This document shows, piece by piece, positions 6,903-14,836 of a stretch of 38,792 nucleotides of DNA (the first letter of the stretch is position 1; every line of letters starts with the position of its first letter). The notes under the pieces are model-generated. The model did not search any database. It saw only the letters and a program-made list of their open reading frames with translations, and had not been told where the DNA came from. This stretch comes from Candidatus Cloacimonadota bacterium (lineage in GTDB: Bacteria > Cloacimonadota > Cloacimonadia > Cloacimonadales > WRIO01). The translations under genes were made by a program, and so were the position numbers. The DNA is taken from contig JAKPKU010000194.1 of assembly GCA_029553545.1 (NCBI GenBank), forward strand, positions 1 through 38,792, in the 5' to 3' direction.

Positions 6903-8827
6903 AAGATTTCCACAATACTTTAGACGAACAAATACTATACCACCCAGAGCAACCAAGTAAAACATATTGTAAATATATGGTTGGCTTGCAAGATCTATCT
7001 CCTGCAGAAAAAGATATTGCTGATAAAATGACAGATACATACCGTAAAATACCTACCACCTTCAAGTGTCAAATTGCAATGTGTAAAGGTACTGGTTGTC
7101 AAGCTTCTGGTGAAATACCACTAAAAACAAAGTTTGACGAATTAATCAAAGCAAAAGGGCTCGAAAAAGATATTCATATTATTGAGACTGGCTGCCGTGG
7201 CTTTTGCGAGATGGGACCTATCATTGAGATATTCCCACAGAAGATATTCTATGTAAAGGTTACTCCAGACCATGTTGAAGATATAATCGAAAAAACTGTA
7301 CTCAAAAACGAAATTATCAATGAATTAGTCTTCCAAAATACACCTATCGCTGATGAGATTAACTTCTATAAAAAACAAACTCGTCGTGTTTTAGGGGAAT
7401 CTGGTGTGATAGATCCTGAAAACATCAATGATTCTGTAGCTGCAGGTTCATATTTGGGCTTAAAAAGGTGCTTGTTTGAACTCACACCTGACCAAGTCGT
7501 TGAAGAAGTAAAAAAGGCTGGCTTACGTGGTCGTGGCGGTGGTGGATTCTTAACTGGTATTAAATGGGGCTTAACTGCAAAGCAAGATGACCCTATTAAA
7601 TATGTAGTTTGTAATGCAGACGAAGGCGACCCAGGTGCATTCATGGATAGATCAGTACTCGAAGGTGACCCACATAAAGTAATCGAAGGTATGACTATTG
7701 CAGCTTATGCTGTAGGCGCTCAAGAAGGCTATGTTTACGTCAGAGCTGAATACCCATTGGCAATTCAAAGACTAAAAGAAGCTCTTGAACAAGCTACAGA
7801 AGTAGGTTTCTTAGGCAATAAAATCATGGGAAAAGACTTTAATTTCTCTCTTAAAATAGCCCAAGGTGCTGGCGCATTTGTCTGTGGTGAAGAAAGTGCT
7901 TTAATCGCATCAATTGAAGGTAAACGTGGTATGCCTACACCAAAGCCTCCATTCCCAGCTGAAAGAGGTTTGTTTGATAGACCTACAAATATAAATAATG
8001 TGGAAACATATGCATCCGTCCCACTCATTCTTAGACATGGTTATCAGTGGTATGCTTCACTCGGTACAGATAATAACCGCGGAACTAAGATCTTTGCTCT
8101 CTCTGGAAAGATTAGAAACACTGGTCTCGTTGAAGTTCCATTGGGTATCACTTTACGTGAAATCATCTTTGAAATTGGTGGTGGCATTAAAGACGGAAAA
8201 GAATTCAAAGCTGCTCAAATTGGTGGACCATCTGGCGGCTGCTTGACAGTTGATCACCTCGATATGCCTGTAGATTTTGACTCACTACAAAAAGCAGGTG
8301 CGATGGTTGGCTCAGGCGGACTTGTTGTACTTGATGAAACTACTTGTATGGTCGAAATATCAAGATACTTTATGAGCTTTACTCAGGATGAAAGCTGTGG
8401 AAAATGTATCCCATGCCGTGTTGGAACAAAACAAATGCTTGAGATTATGACAAAAATAGTTGCTGGTGAAAGCACAATGGACGACTTGAAAACTCTCGAA
8501 GAATTAGCAGTAGTTGTTAAAAATGCATCACTCTGCGGTCTCGGTAAGACAGCTCCAAACCCTATTCTCTCTACTATCAAGCACTTTAGAAATGAATACG
8601 TAGCACATATAGTTGATAAGAGATGCCCTGCTGGTGAATGCCAAGCTCTAAGACAATTCCATATTGATCCAGTTCAATGTAAAGGTTGCACAAAATGCGC
8701 AAGAGTATGCCCTGCTGGTGCTATTATCGGTGCAGTTAAAGAACCTCATGAAATATTACAAGACAAATGTATCAAATGTGGTGCTTGTATGAGCGCATGC
8801 CCATTTGGCGCAATATCAGTTAGCTAA
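6899..8827 (+). CDS. NADH-binding flavoprotein subunit HydB (NuoF-like, with N- and C-terminal Fe-S domains)
   Basis: A 642-residue subunit of the HydB type. Domains in order: a thioredoxin-like [2Fe-2S] domain (about 55-135; CKGTGC, then GCRGFC), the FMN/NADH-binding core (about 160-420; GLRGRGGGGF, NADEGDPGAFMDRS, GEESALIASIEGKRG), an SLBB region, the NuoF [4Fe-4S] domain with ESCGKCIPCRVGT and a later Cys in SLCGLG, and two C-terminal [4Fe-4S] motifs (CKGCTKCARVCPAGA and CIKCGACMSACPFGA). It oxidises or reduces NAD(P)H through FMN and passes electrons to Fe-S partners. In HydABC-type enzymes it pairs with the catalytic HydA, but no hydA follows; the transcript ends at the terminator 66 nt downstream. 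HydA may be elsewhere, or the module may serve another redox partner. Confidence 0.94.
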   Translation: MKDFHNTLDEQILYHPEQPSKTYCKYMVGLQDLSPAEKDIADKMTDTYRKIPTTFKCQIAMCKGTGCQASGEIPLKTKFDELIKAKGLEKDIHIIETGCRGFCEMGPIIEIFPQKIFYVKVTPDHVEDIIEKTVLKNEIINELVFQNTPIADEINFYKKQTRRVLGESGVIDPENINDSVAAGSYLGLKRCLFELTPDQVVEEVKKAGLRGRGGGGFLTGIKWGLTAKQDDPIKYVVCNADEGDPGAFMDRSVLEGDPHKVIEGMTIAAYAVGAQEGYVYVRAEYPLAIQRLKEALEQATEVGFLGNKIMGKDFNFSLKIAQGAGAFVCGEESALIASIEGKRGMPTPKPPFPAERGLFDRPTNINNVETYASVPLILRHGYQWYASLGTDNNRGTKIFALSGKIRNTGLVEVPLGITLREIIFEIGGGIKDGKEFKAAQIGGPSGGCLTVDHLDMPVDFDSLQKAGAMVGSGGLVVLDETTCMVEISRYFMSFTQDESCGKCIPCRVGTKQMLEIMTKIVAGESTMDDLKTLEELAVVVKNASLCGLGKTAPNPILSTIKHFRNEYVAHIVDKRCPAGECQALRQFHIDPVQCKGCTKCARVCPAGAIIGAVKEPHEILQDKCIKCGACMSACPFGAISVS

Positions 8828-8892
8828 TCTGCTTTATTTGGGTAATACTACTCAATAAAGATTCATATAACCTCCCCAAAGCTCCAAAAGCG

Positions 8893-8928
8893 AAAAGACG
8901 CAACGGTCTCCCCGCCGTTGCTCTTTTT
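8893..8928 (+). terminator. Rho-independent terminator of the hydrogenase-type operon
   Basis: GCAACGG (8900-8906), an 8-nt loop and CCGTTGC (8915-8921) form a perfect 7-bp GC-rich stem, preceded by A's and followed by CTCTTTTTT. It marks the 3' end of the operon after the HydB-like gene. Confidence 0.9.
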
Positions 8929-8962
8929 TATTATGCATAAATTAATAAGATGTGCAAATATC

Positions 8963-8992
8963 TTGACAAAAATAAGTCATACTTATTATTAT
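8963..8992 (+). promoter_or_regulatory. Likely sigma70 promoter of the NlpC/P60 gene
   Basis: TTGACA (8963-8968), an 18-bp spacer and TATTAT (8987-8992). It lies between the upstream terminator and the start at 9015, which has AAGGAG upstream. An overlapping TATAAT (8990-8995) is a perfect -10 but 21 bp from the -35. Confidence 0.45.
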
Positions 8993-9014
8993 AATTTTTA
9001 TATAAGGAGACTAT

Positions 9015-10250
9015 ATGAATAATAAATTGCCAAGCCCATCTCTATTACCAAACACTTGCTCAGATATGATTTCCCCTTATTTTTGGCTGAATAAACTGGA
9101 TAGTATAGACAAAACAATCATCTCTCAAAGCCATATTAAAAAACTAAATAAGATAACTTTAGAAAGGTCTTTAATCAATAATTTTTTAGATCATCATAGT
9201 TCAATTATTAATACAAGCAAAGATCTTATATGCAAGTATTATAGCTCATTGACTGAGAGCAAGTATTATCAAAAAGATGGTAACATTATTACAGAAGATT
9301 GGATCAAAAACCTTTTTGAGAGCATTAACTGGTATGATAACCCCCAACTATTTATCACAAATAGACTTGTAAACGAGCGACTATTGCCTACTGATGACAT
9401 GATTATGGAAACACCAGATGATTATGAATTTGATCTCTTACAAAACAATGCCCTTGATTATGGATCATTATGCATGGTCACTGCAGAATCAAAAGACAAA
9501 AAATGGCTATTTCAAATCAATCAATCATCTGCTGGCTGGATTAAAAAAGAATATATAGCCCCCATTCACAATGCTGATTACCAAAGTAATAATAGCCTTA
9601 TTATCGTATCTGAAGTTTATTCTTCACTATTTAAAGATCCTCAGTGTACAGAGTTTGCGATGGTTGTGCGTATGGGTACAAAGCTCTATTTTCAAGGGCA
9701 GAATAGTATAGCTTATACAATCTACAACCCAATTAGCCCTGAGCGACCCTATTATGTACTTAAAAAGGACGTCAGCAAAGGCTTTTTAAAATGTACATAT
9801 CGCAATATCTTTGAACAGGCGTTTAAGTTTATGCACACACCCTATGGCTGGGGTGACTCAAATGGCTTTATCGATTGTTCAAAGTTTCTGCAATTATTAT
9901 ATTCTGTATTTGGCATCTCAATGCCACGGAATGGAGCTTCACAAGGAAACACTGGGATAGAGCTTTTTAGCACTAAGACAATGTTAGGCAAAGAAAATAA
10001 AGAAGCATTTTTAGTGGCAAATAGCATAGCAGGGCTTTCTTTTTTTAGATTTAAAGGACATATCATGCTGTTTATTGGAATGCATAATAACAAGGCATAT
10101 TGTTTACATTGCCTTTATAAATATTATGATAAGTGCAATGTTAAATACATAGTAAACAGGATGATAGTTAGCGATTTATCACTTGGTGAAGGCTCAAACA
10201 TAGGCTCATTTTTGCAAAGAATAAGCCAAGCTAATTGTCTTATATTCTAA
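9015..10250 (+). CDS. NlpC/P60 family cysteine hydrolase with SH3-like domains
   Basis: A 411-residue protein with the layout of bacterial SH3-NlpC/P60 murein endopeptidases. Residues about 15-110 resemble the N-terminal stabilising domain, about 120-250 two SH3-like segments (KKWLFQINQSSAGWIKKEYI is the best match), and about 265-400 the NlpC/P60 peptidase. The catalytic Cys is C288 in GFIDCSKFLQ after PYGWG, and the His is H349 in FKGHIMLFIG. Such enzymes cut the D-Glu-diamino acid bond in cell-wall peptides. There is no obvious signal peptide (MNNKLPSPSLLPNTCSD), so it may act on imported muropeptides in the cytoplasm, or the true export signal was missed. It has its own promoter and ends in a 4-nt overlap with the convergent deacetylase gene. 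Confidence 0.85.
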   Translation: MNNKLPSPSLLPNTCSDMISPYFWLNKLDSIDKTIISQSHIKKLNKITLERSLINNFLDHHSSIINTSKDLICKYYSSLTESKYYQKDGNIITEDWIKNLFESINWYDNPQLFITNRLVNERLLPTDDMIMETPDDYEFDLLQNNALDYGSLCMVTAESKDKKWLFQINQSSAGWIKKEYIAPIHNADYQSNNSLIIVSEVYSSLFKDPQCTEFAMVVRMGTKLYFQGQNSIAYTIYNPISPERPYYVLKKDVSKGFLKCTYRNIFEQAFKFMHTPYGWGDSNGFIDCSKFLQLLYSVFGISMPRNGASQGNTGIELFSTKTMLGKENKEAFLVANSIAGLSFFRFKGHIMLFIGMHNNKAYCLHCLYKYYDKCNVKYIVNRMIVSDLSLGEGSNIGSFLQRISQANCLIF

Positions 10251-11266
10251 TAAATTCTTACAGCCTTTGAGGGAGGGATAATCTGATAGTGATTGTCTTT
10301 TAATCTTTCAATAAAGAATTTCAATTGCCTATATTTCATATCATTATGGCAATGAGTTATTACCACGATAACATTACCCTTCATTTTTTTAATCTCATCA
10401 ACTTTTAGTATTGCCCTCTTTTTGGAAGACTCAGGCACATCAAGAAACTGCCTACGCTTTGCAAAGCGGATACCCATACTCTCAGCCAGCTCTTCAACAA
10501 CAGAATTACTATCAGTAAAGCTATCGATATAGAATAAAGATTGTTCTTTAGTTTTTCTTAAAACAGTCTCCATCACTCTCCTATCAGCAGCAGCTTTGCT
10601 ACCCATATGATGATTAATGCCCACTGTTTTCTTTAGTTCATCGAAATACTTTTGCATTTGAACTTCGATTTCCTCATCGCTCATTTTCACAAATATTGCA
10701 TTTGTACCTGGATTATCTTTGGGATAAGAAAGTGGCTCCATTGGCATATGTATCAGGGCTTCATGCCCATTTTGAACTGCTAAGTTCATTGTTTCAACGC
10801 TATGAGCCAAGCCAGGAATAATTGAAAAAGCAATCTCTTTATCAAGACTTAAAAAACTATCAAGCAGTTTACCTTTAATATAACCAAAGTCATCGACAAT
10901 TATACAAATCTTGGGTAATTCGGAGTTGATTGTATAGAGCTTACCCTTCTCTGTGATAGATGGTTTGGGTGTATCAACAGTATAATCTCTATCTTCGGTT
11001 TTTGGTTGGAGTGCTGTGCTATCTACTTCTGCGACTTGATAATCAGCTTCATCATATAATAAATCGCTTTCTGGCACATTTTCTTTTTGCTCTGTCTGTG
11101 TTTTTTCAATAGGTCGTATGATGATCTCTTCTTCTTTTTCAAACAAGCTGTCTTTTGACAAATAGTACACAAGAAAGCCCAAAAGGAGAAATGCTATCAA
11201 AGCTATTATTGGAAAGCTTTTCCCTCTTTTGGTTTTATTCTTTTTTGCTTTACTTTGTTTTGGCAA
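10247..11266 (-). CDS. Divergent polysaccharide deacetylase family protein (YibQ/DUF610-like)
   Basis: A 339-residue protein with a lysine-rich cytoplasmic start, one membrane segment (about 19-40, FPIIALIAFLLLGFLVYYL), a linker rich in Glu/Thr, and a divergent polysaccharide deacetylase domain from about residue 118. Markers are PKICIIVDDFGY, IAFSIIPGLAHS, GHEALIHMPMEP, GINHHMGSKAAADRRVM, FYIDSFTD and VIVVITHCHND. The family is predicted to act on envelope carbohydrate, but no substrate is established. The start is TTG at 11266 with GAGAGGG upstream, 2 nt after the fusA stop, so it is translated from the fusA message. Its stop codon overlaps that of the convergent NlpC/P60 gene. Confidence 0.87.
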   Translation of the reverse strand: MPKQSKAKKNKTKRGKSFPIIALIAFLLLGFLVYYLSKDSLFEKEEEIIIRPIEKTQTEQKENVPESDLLYDEADYQVAEVDSTALQPKTEDRDYTVDTPKPSITEKGKLYTINSELPKICIIVDDFGYIKGKLLDSFLSLDKEIAFSIIPGLAHSVETMNLAVQNGHEALIHMPMEPLSYPKDNPGTNAIFVKMSDEEIEVQMQKYFDELKKTVGINHHMGSKAAADRRVMETVLRKTKEQSLFYIDSFTDSNSVVEELAESMGIRFAKRRQFLDVPESSKKRAILKVDEIKKMKGNVIVVITHCHNDMKYRQLKFFIERLKDNHYQIIPPSKAVRIY

Positions 11267-11268
11267 AG

Positions 11269-13353
11269 CTAAGCCCTCTCATTGTTTTTTGCATTAATAT
11301 CTTTAATAATCTGTTCTTCGATATTCTTTGGTACTTTTTCATACTTCAAAAACTCGAGAGTAAATTCTGATTTACCCTGTGTTAAAGACCGTAAAATTGT
11401 TGCATATCCAAATACCTCGACGAGTGGGATTGTCGCATCAATCATTGTAAATACGCCGTCAACAACTGTATCTAAGACCAAGCCGCGTCTCTGATTGATA
11501 CTGCTTAACACAGTACCACGAAATTCTGAAGGAAGTTCGACATTGAGCTTCATAATTGGTTCAAGTATTCTTGGTTTTGCCTTTTTATAAGCCTCTTTAA
11601 AAGCCTGTATTGTAGCAAGCTCAAAAGCAAGGTTTGATGAATCTACAGGGTGGAAATTACCATCATTGATAGTCATTTTGACACCAACAACAGGGAATCC
11701 TATCAACGACCCTTTATCAAGGCTGGAAAAGAATCCTTTTTCAGTCGCTGGCATAAATGTTGTAGGGATTACGCCACCTTTTACATCATCAACAAACTCA
11801 TTGTCATCAGAACCTGATAGCTCAATAAAGCCTACTACACGCGCAAATTGACCTCTACCACCTGATTGCTTTTTATGTGTATAGTCAAACTTGACAGTAT
11901 CGGCAATTGTCTCACGATAGGATACTTGTGGCATACCTACTTCAAGATCGATTTTATATTCTCTCTTCATTCGCTCTATATAAACATCTAAATGCAATTC
12001 GCCCATACCTTTGATAATTGTTTCATTAGATTCTTCATCAACCATCAATTTAAAAGTAGGGTCTTCTTTTATGAATCTATTCAGTGCTTTGCTCATATTA
12101 TCTTGAGACTTTTTATCTTTTGCTGTAATAGCAAGAGAAATTATCGGATCAGGGATATACATAGACTTTAATGAATATTTTATGTCGCCAGAAACAAAAG
12201 TATCACCCAAAGCACAATCAATACCAAATAATGCCACGATATCTCCTGCATAAGCTTCTTCAATATCAGACATAGAATTGGCATGCATTCTGATTAAACG
12301 CCCGATTTTGAATCTTTTATTCTGTGAAACATTGTATAAGTCATCACCTTTTTTGATCTTACCTTGATAAATGCGCACATAAGTTAATTGACCATATATC
12401 TGGTTTTCTAATTTAAATACCATGGCTACTGCCTCTTTATCAAACGAAGAAGAAAGCTCAATCTCTTTCTCTTTATTATTCAAGTCATAAGCCATATTTG
12501 TACGGTCAGTTGGTGCAGGTAAAAAGTCTAAAACATAATCTAATAAAAGTTGTATACCCTTGTTTTTAAAAGCTGAACCCATAAATACTGGAGTCAGTTC
12601 TGTTGATAAAACACCTTTTCTAATAGCTTCTTTTAATAGTTTATTAGTGACATTTCCTTCTAAAAACGCTTCGGTAAGCTCATCTGAGAACATGGAGGCT
12701 TTGTCAATTAACTCTTCTCTGAGTTTTTTAGCTTCTTCCAGCATTGCAGATGGAATCGCTTCTGTTCGTATTTCTGTACCAGCATGCCCATCAAAGTAAA
12801 ATGCTTTCATCTCTATTAAATCGACAATTCCTTCAAATTTATCTTCTAAGCCAATAGGCATTTGAGCTAAAACTGCATTTCTACTAAGCTTTTCTATAAG
12901 CTGATCTTTGACTTTAAAAGGGTTTGCGCCTACACGATCCAGTTTATTTACAAAAGCAATATTTGGCACGCCATATCTTTTCATTTGTCTATCGACCGTA
13001 ATTGATTGTGATTGCACCCCAGCAACAGAACAGAGTACGAGAATAGCTCCATCAAGTACGCGTAAGGCATTTTCTACCTCTATAGTAAAATCCACGTGTC
13101 CAGGTGTGTCAATAATGTTTATAGCTGTATCTTTCCAGGTAACGTTAGTAGAGGCTGAGCTAATTGTAATGCCACGTTCTTTTTCAAGCTCCATAGAGTC
13201 CATAGTTGCGCCTACACCGTCTTTTCCACGCACTTCGTGTACAGTGTGTATCTTGTTTGTGTAAAATAAAATCCTTTCTGTGAGGGTCGTTTTACCAGAA
13301 TCTATATGAGCACTAATGCCAATATTCCTGACTTTATTAATGTTATAATTCAT
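11269..13353 (-). CDS. fusA: Translation elongation factor G
   Basis: A 694-residue full-length EF-G, the GTPase that moves tRNA and mRNA through the ribosome. GTP-binding motifs are AHIDSGKTT (residues 15-23), DTPGHVDF (G3) and NKLDRVGAN (G4); the switch region carries [11 protein letters not shown]. All five domains appear present. The P-loop has Ser where typical bacterial EF-G has Ala (AHIDAGKTT); the Ser form is known from the spdEFG/mitochondrial EF-G1 lineage. The operon lacks the usual rpsL-rpsG-tuf neighbours and is followed only by the deacetylase gene, suggesting that a second EF-G may exist elsewhere. The start has AAGGA upstream. Confidence 0.95.
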   Translation of the reverse strand: MNYNINKVRNIGISAHIDSGKTTLTERILFYTNKIHTVHEVRGKDGVGATMDSMELEKERGITISSASTNVTWKDTAINIIDTPGHVDFTIEVENALRVLDGAILVLCSVAGVQSQSITVDRQMKRYGVPNIAFVNKLDRVGANPFKVKDQLIEKLSRNAVLAQMPIGLEDKFEGIVDLIEMKAFYFDGHAGTEIRTEAIPSAMLEEAKKLREELIDKASMFSDELTEAFLEGNVTNKLLKEAIRKGVLSTELTPVFMGSAFKNKGIQLLLDYVLDFLPAPTDRTNMAYDLNNKEKEIELSSSFDKEAVAMVFKLENQIYGQLTYVRIYQGKIKKGDDLYNVSQNKRFKIGRLIRMHANSMSDIEEAYAGDIVALFGIDCALGDTFVSGDIKYSLKSMYIPDPIISLAITAKDKKSQDNMSKALNRFIKEDPTFKLMVDEESNETIIKGMGELHLDVYIERMKREYKIDLEVGMPQVSYRETIADTVKFDYTHKKQSGGRGQFARVVGFIELSGSDDNEFVDDVKGGVIPTTFMPATEKGFFSSLDKGSLIGFPVVGVKMTINDGNFHPVDSSNLAFELATIQAFKEAYKKAKPRILEPIMKLNVELPSEFRGTVLSSINQRRGLVLDTVVDGVFTMIDATIPLVEVFGYATILRSLTQGKSEFTLEFLKYEKVPKNIEEQIIKDINAKNNERA

Positions 13354-13398
13354 TACATTCCTTTCGCTTATGATTAATGATTCAAATAATATACAGAC

Positions 13399-13420
13399 AA
13401 CTGTTTTTTTACAAACAGTT
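13399..13420. repeat. Short perfect inverted repeat upstream of fusA
   Basis: AACTGTTT (13399-13406), a 6-nt loop and AAACAGTT (13413-13420), followed on the plus strand by T's. It lies 46-67 nt before the fusA start codon and could be an operator or a hairpin; on the plus strand it resembles a weak terminator, but no gene precedes it there. Confidence 0.5.
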
Positions 13421-13589
13421 TTTTAGTCAAAAAATCAAACCAACCAATATCGTCAAGTAAATTAATCAATAATCTTAAAATAATTACAATATTTTATTTC
13501 TGCTCTATTTAAAATAAGCAATACCATCTTTTTGTATATACAATTAATCGATCATTATTAAACAAGATTTTCATGGTTTGTTTTCCTTT

Positions 13590-13667
13590 CCATTCTCTTT
13601 AGATTCCTATAAGATTACCATTGATTCTCCAAGATAGCAAGGGGAATGTAAGGGGAGTCTATGGGTG
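13590..13667 (+). repeat. Nested palindromic intergenic repeat, copy 2
   Basis: Plus-strand copy of the element seen at 2853-2931 and 33221-33299. The 26-bp core at 13624-13649 is identical to the others; the hairpin left arm reads GATTCTCC instead of CATTCTCC, so its first base pair is lost. The outer arms are more diverged than in copies 1 and 3. It lies about 240 bp from the fusA start and 200 bp from the next gene. Confidence 0.9.
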
Positions 13668-13819
13668 TAAAAGCTTTCATATCAGTAATCTAAATGATGT
13701 AGTTTGATAAAAACTAAAAACCAAGAAGATCTTCTTGTTTTGCACTGATTAGTTCTGAAGAATAATGTAAGAAATTGCTAATATTATCTATGAATTAAGC
13801 AAGGCATTTCAAAAAACTC

Positions 13820-13849
13820 TTGACATATTATTAACTTTAAAAATATAGT
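13820..13849 (+). promoter_or_regulatory. Sigma70-type promoter for the PNPOx-like / PBP1A gene run
   Basis: A perfect -35 TTGACA (13820-13825), an 18-bp spacer and TATAGT (13844-13849), with the start codon at 13869 preceded by GAGAGGA. Predicted transcripts would begin close to 13856, giving a very short leader. Confidence 0.6.
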
Positions 13850-13868
13850 AAGTAGAGAGGAATAAAAT

Positions 13869-14303
13869 ATGGCACGAAATACAGAATCGAAGTTAAAAAA
13901 TGAAATGTTTTCTCTAATAAGAGAGAATCAAGAGAGTTATTTGGCTACATCACTTAATAACCAACCTTATGTTAGACCACTAATACTCTTTTATGCATGG
14001 GGGCGGTTTTGGTATATAAGTTTAAAAAATGAAGCTAAAACGGCGCAAATTCAAAGTAATAAACGCATAGAAGTTTGTATTCCATTAAGAGAATCAGGAA
14101 ATACAGGATATATTAGAGCTATTGGTTCAGCAAAAATTGTAAATGACCCCAATCTAAAATATGATGCAATAGATTTTTGCTATTTTTTTGACGAGTACTT
14201 TGAGGGTGCTGATGATCCAAACTACATACTTATCGAGCTCTTTTTTGAACAAATGGAATTGATGAGACCTGGTGATAGTTATTCAGAGAAAATAAATTTA
14301 TAA
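13869..14303 (+). CDS. Pyridoxamine 5'-phosphate oxidase-like flavin-binding protein
   Basis: A 144-residue single-domain split-barrel protein of the PNPOx-like superfamily. The pattern YLATSLNNQPYVRPLILFYAWGRFWYIS followed by KTAQIQSNKRIEVCIP matches small FMN- or F420/haem-binding members. The enzyme activity is not known; these proteins are often general flavin reductases or antibiotic-resistance-like (NimA-type) proteins. It heads a long plus-strand run and lies 5 nt before the Gx transporter gene. The cofactor cannot be decided from the sequence. Confidence 0.8.
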   Translation: MARNTESKLKNEMFSLIRENQESYLATSLNNQPYVRPLILFYAWGRFWYISLKNEAKTAQIQSNKRIEVCIPLRESGNTGYIRAIGSAKIVNDPNLKYDAIDFCYFFDEYFEGADDPNYILIELFFEQMELMRPGDSYSEKINL

Positions 14304-14308
14304 AATAG

Positions 14309-14836
14309 ATGAATGCTCTAACAGAGAAAAAGACAATATTATTAGCTTTTATCACAGCATTTACTTTAAGCATTTACATCTTAGAGTTCTTCATACCAAA
14401 GCCATTGCCTTTTCTCAAATTGGGTTTAAGTAACGTAATGATAGTATTTTTGCTTTTTTCAGGACTAACAATTGAAGCTTTAATAGTGACAATAGCCAAA
14501 ACAATTATTGGCGGTTTTTTTACAGGAACAATCTTTAACCCCACAACTTTAATGTCTCTAAATGGCGGGCTTGCAGCCTATTTCTTTATGTTTTTAGCGC
14601 TAAAGCTAAAGATTAATTTTTCTGTTATTGGCATTAGTATCTTTGGCTCCATAATGCATAATCTTGCACAATTATTTACGGTCAAATATCTTATCTTACA
14701 AAACCAAAAGATATTCTATTTAGTTCCTATATTGTTGATCTTGGCGCTTTTTACAGGCATTATTACAGGATATATCGCACTTTTATTATTAAAACATTTA
14801 GATTTAAGAAAATTATATGAAAAAGCAGATATTTAA
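14309..14836 (+). CDS. Gx transporter family membrane protein (Hpre_diP_synt_I)
   Basis: A 175-residue protein with about five hydrophobic segments. The LPFLKLGLSNVMIVFLLFSG and LNGGLAAYFFMFLALKL regions match the Gx transporter family (pfam Hpre_diP_synt_I), which has ECF S-component-like folds. It was named for an older proposed role in heptaprenyl diphosphate synthesis; substrate transport is now considered more likely. In many genomes it sits near ApbE and Rnf-related genes, and apbE is present 12 kb away here. No clear ribosome site precedes the ATG, and it overlaps the next gene by 20 nt. Confidence 0.85.
   Translation: MNALTEKKTILLAFITAFTLSIYILEFFIPKPLPFLKLGLSNVMIVFLLFSGLTIEALIVTIAKTIIGGFFTGTIFNPTTLMSLNGGLAAYFFMFLALKLKINFSVIGISIFGSIMHNLAQLFTVKYLILQNQKIFYLVPILLILALFTGIITGYIALLLLKHLDLRKLYEKADI

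Larger units (their letters stand above)
13354..13868. other. Divergent intergenic region between fusA and the PNPOx-like gene
   Basis: About 515 bases with no credible gene. It holds an inverted repeat AACTGTTT-6 nt-AAACAGTT at 13399-13420 close to the fusA start, repeat copy 2 at 13590-13667, and a good promoter for the plus-strand genes at 13820-13849. On the minus strand TATATT (13393-13388) is a possible fusA -10 without a convincing -35. Confidence 0.6.

Noticed and set aside
12908-13264. 118-codon plus-strand ORF
   Set aside because: Lies entirely antisense to the conserved GTPase domain of fusA; a shadow frame.
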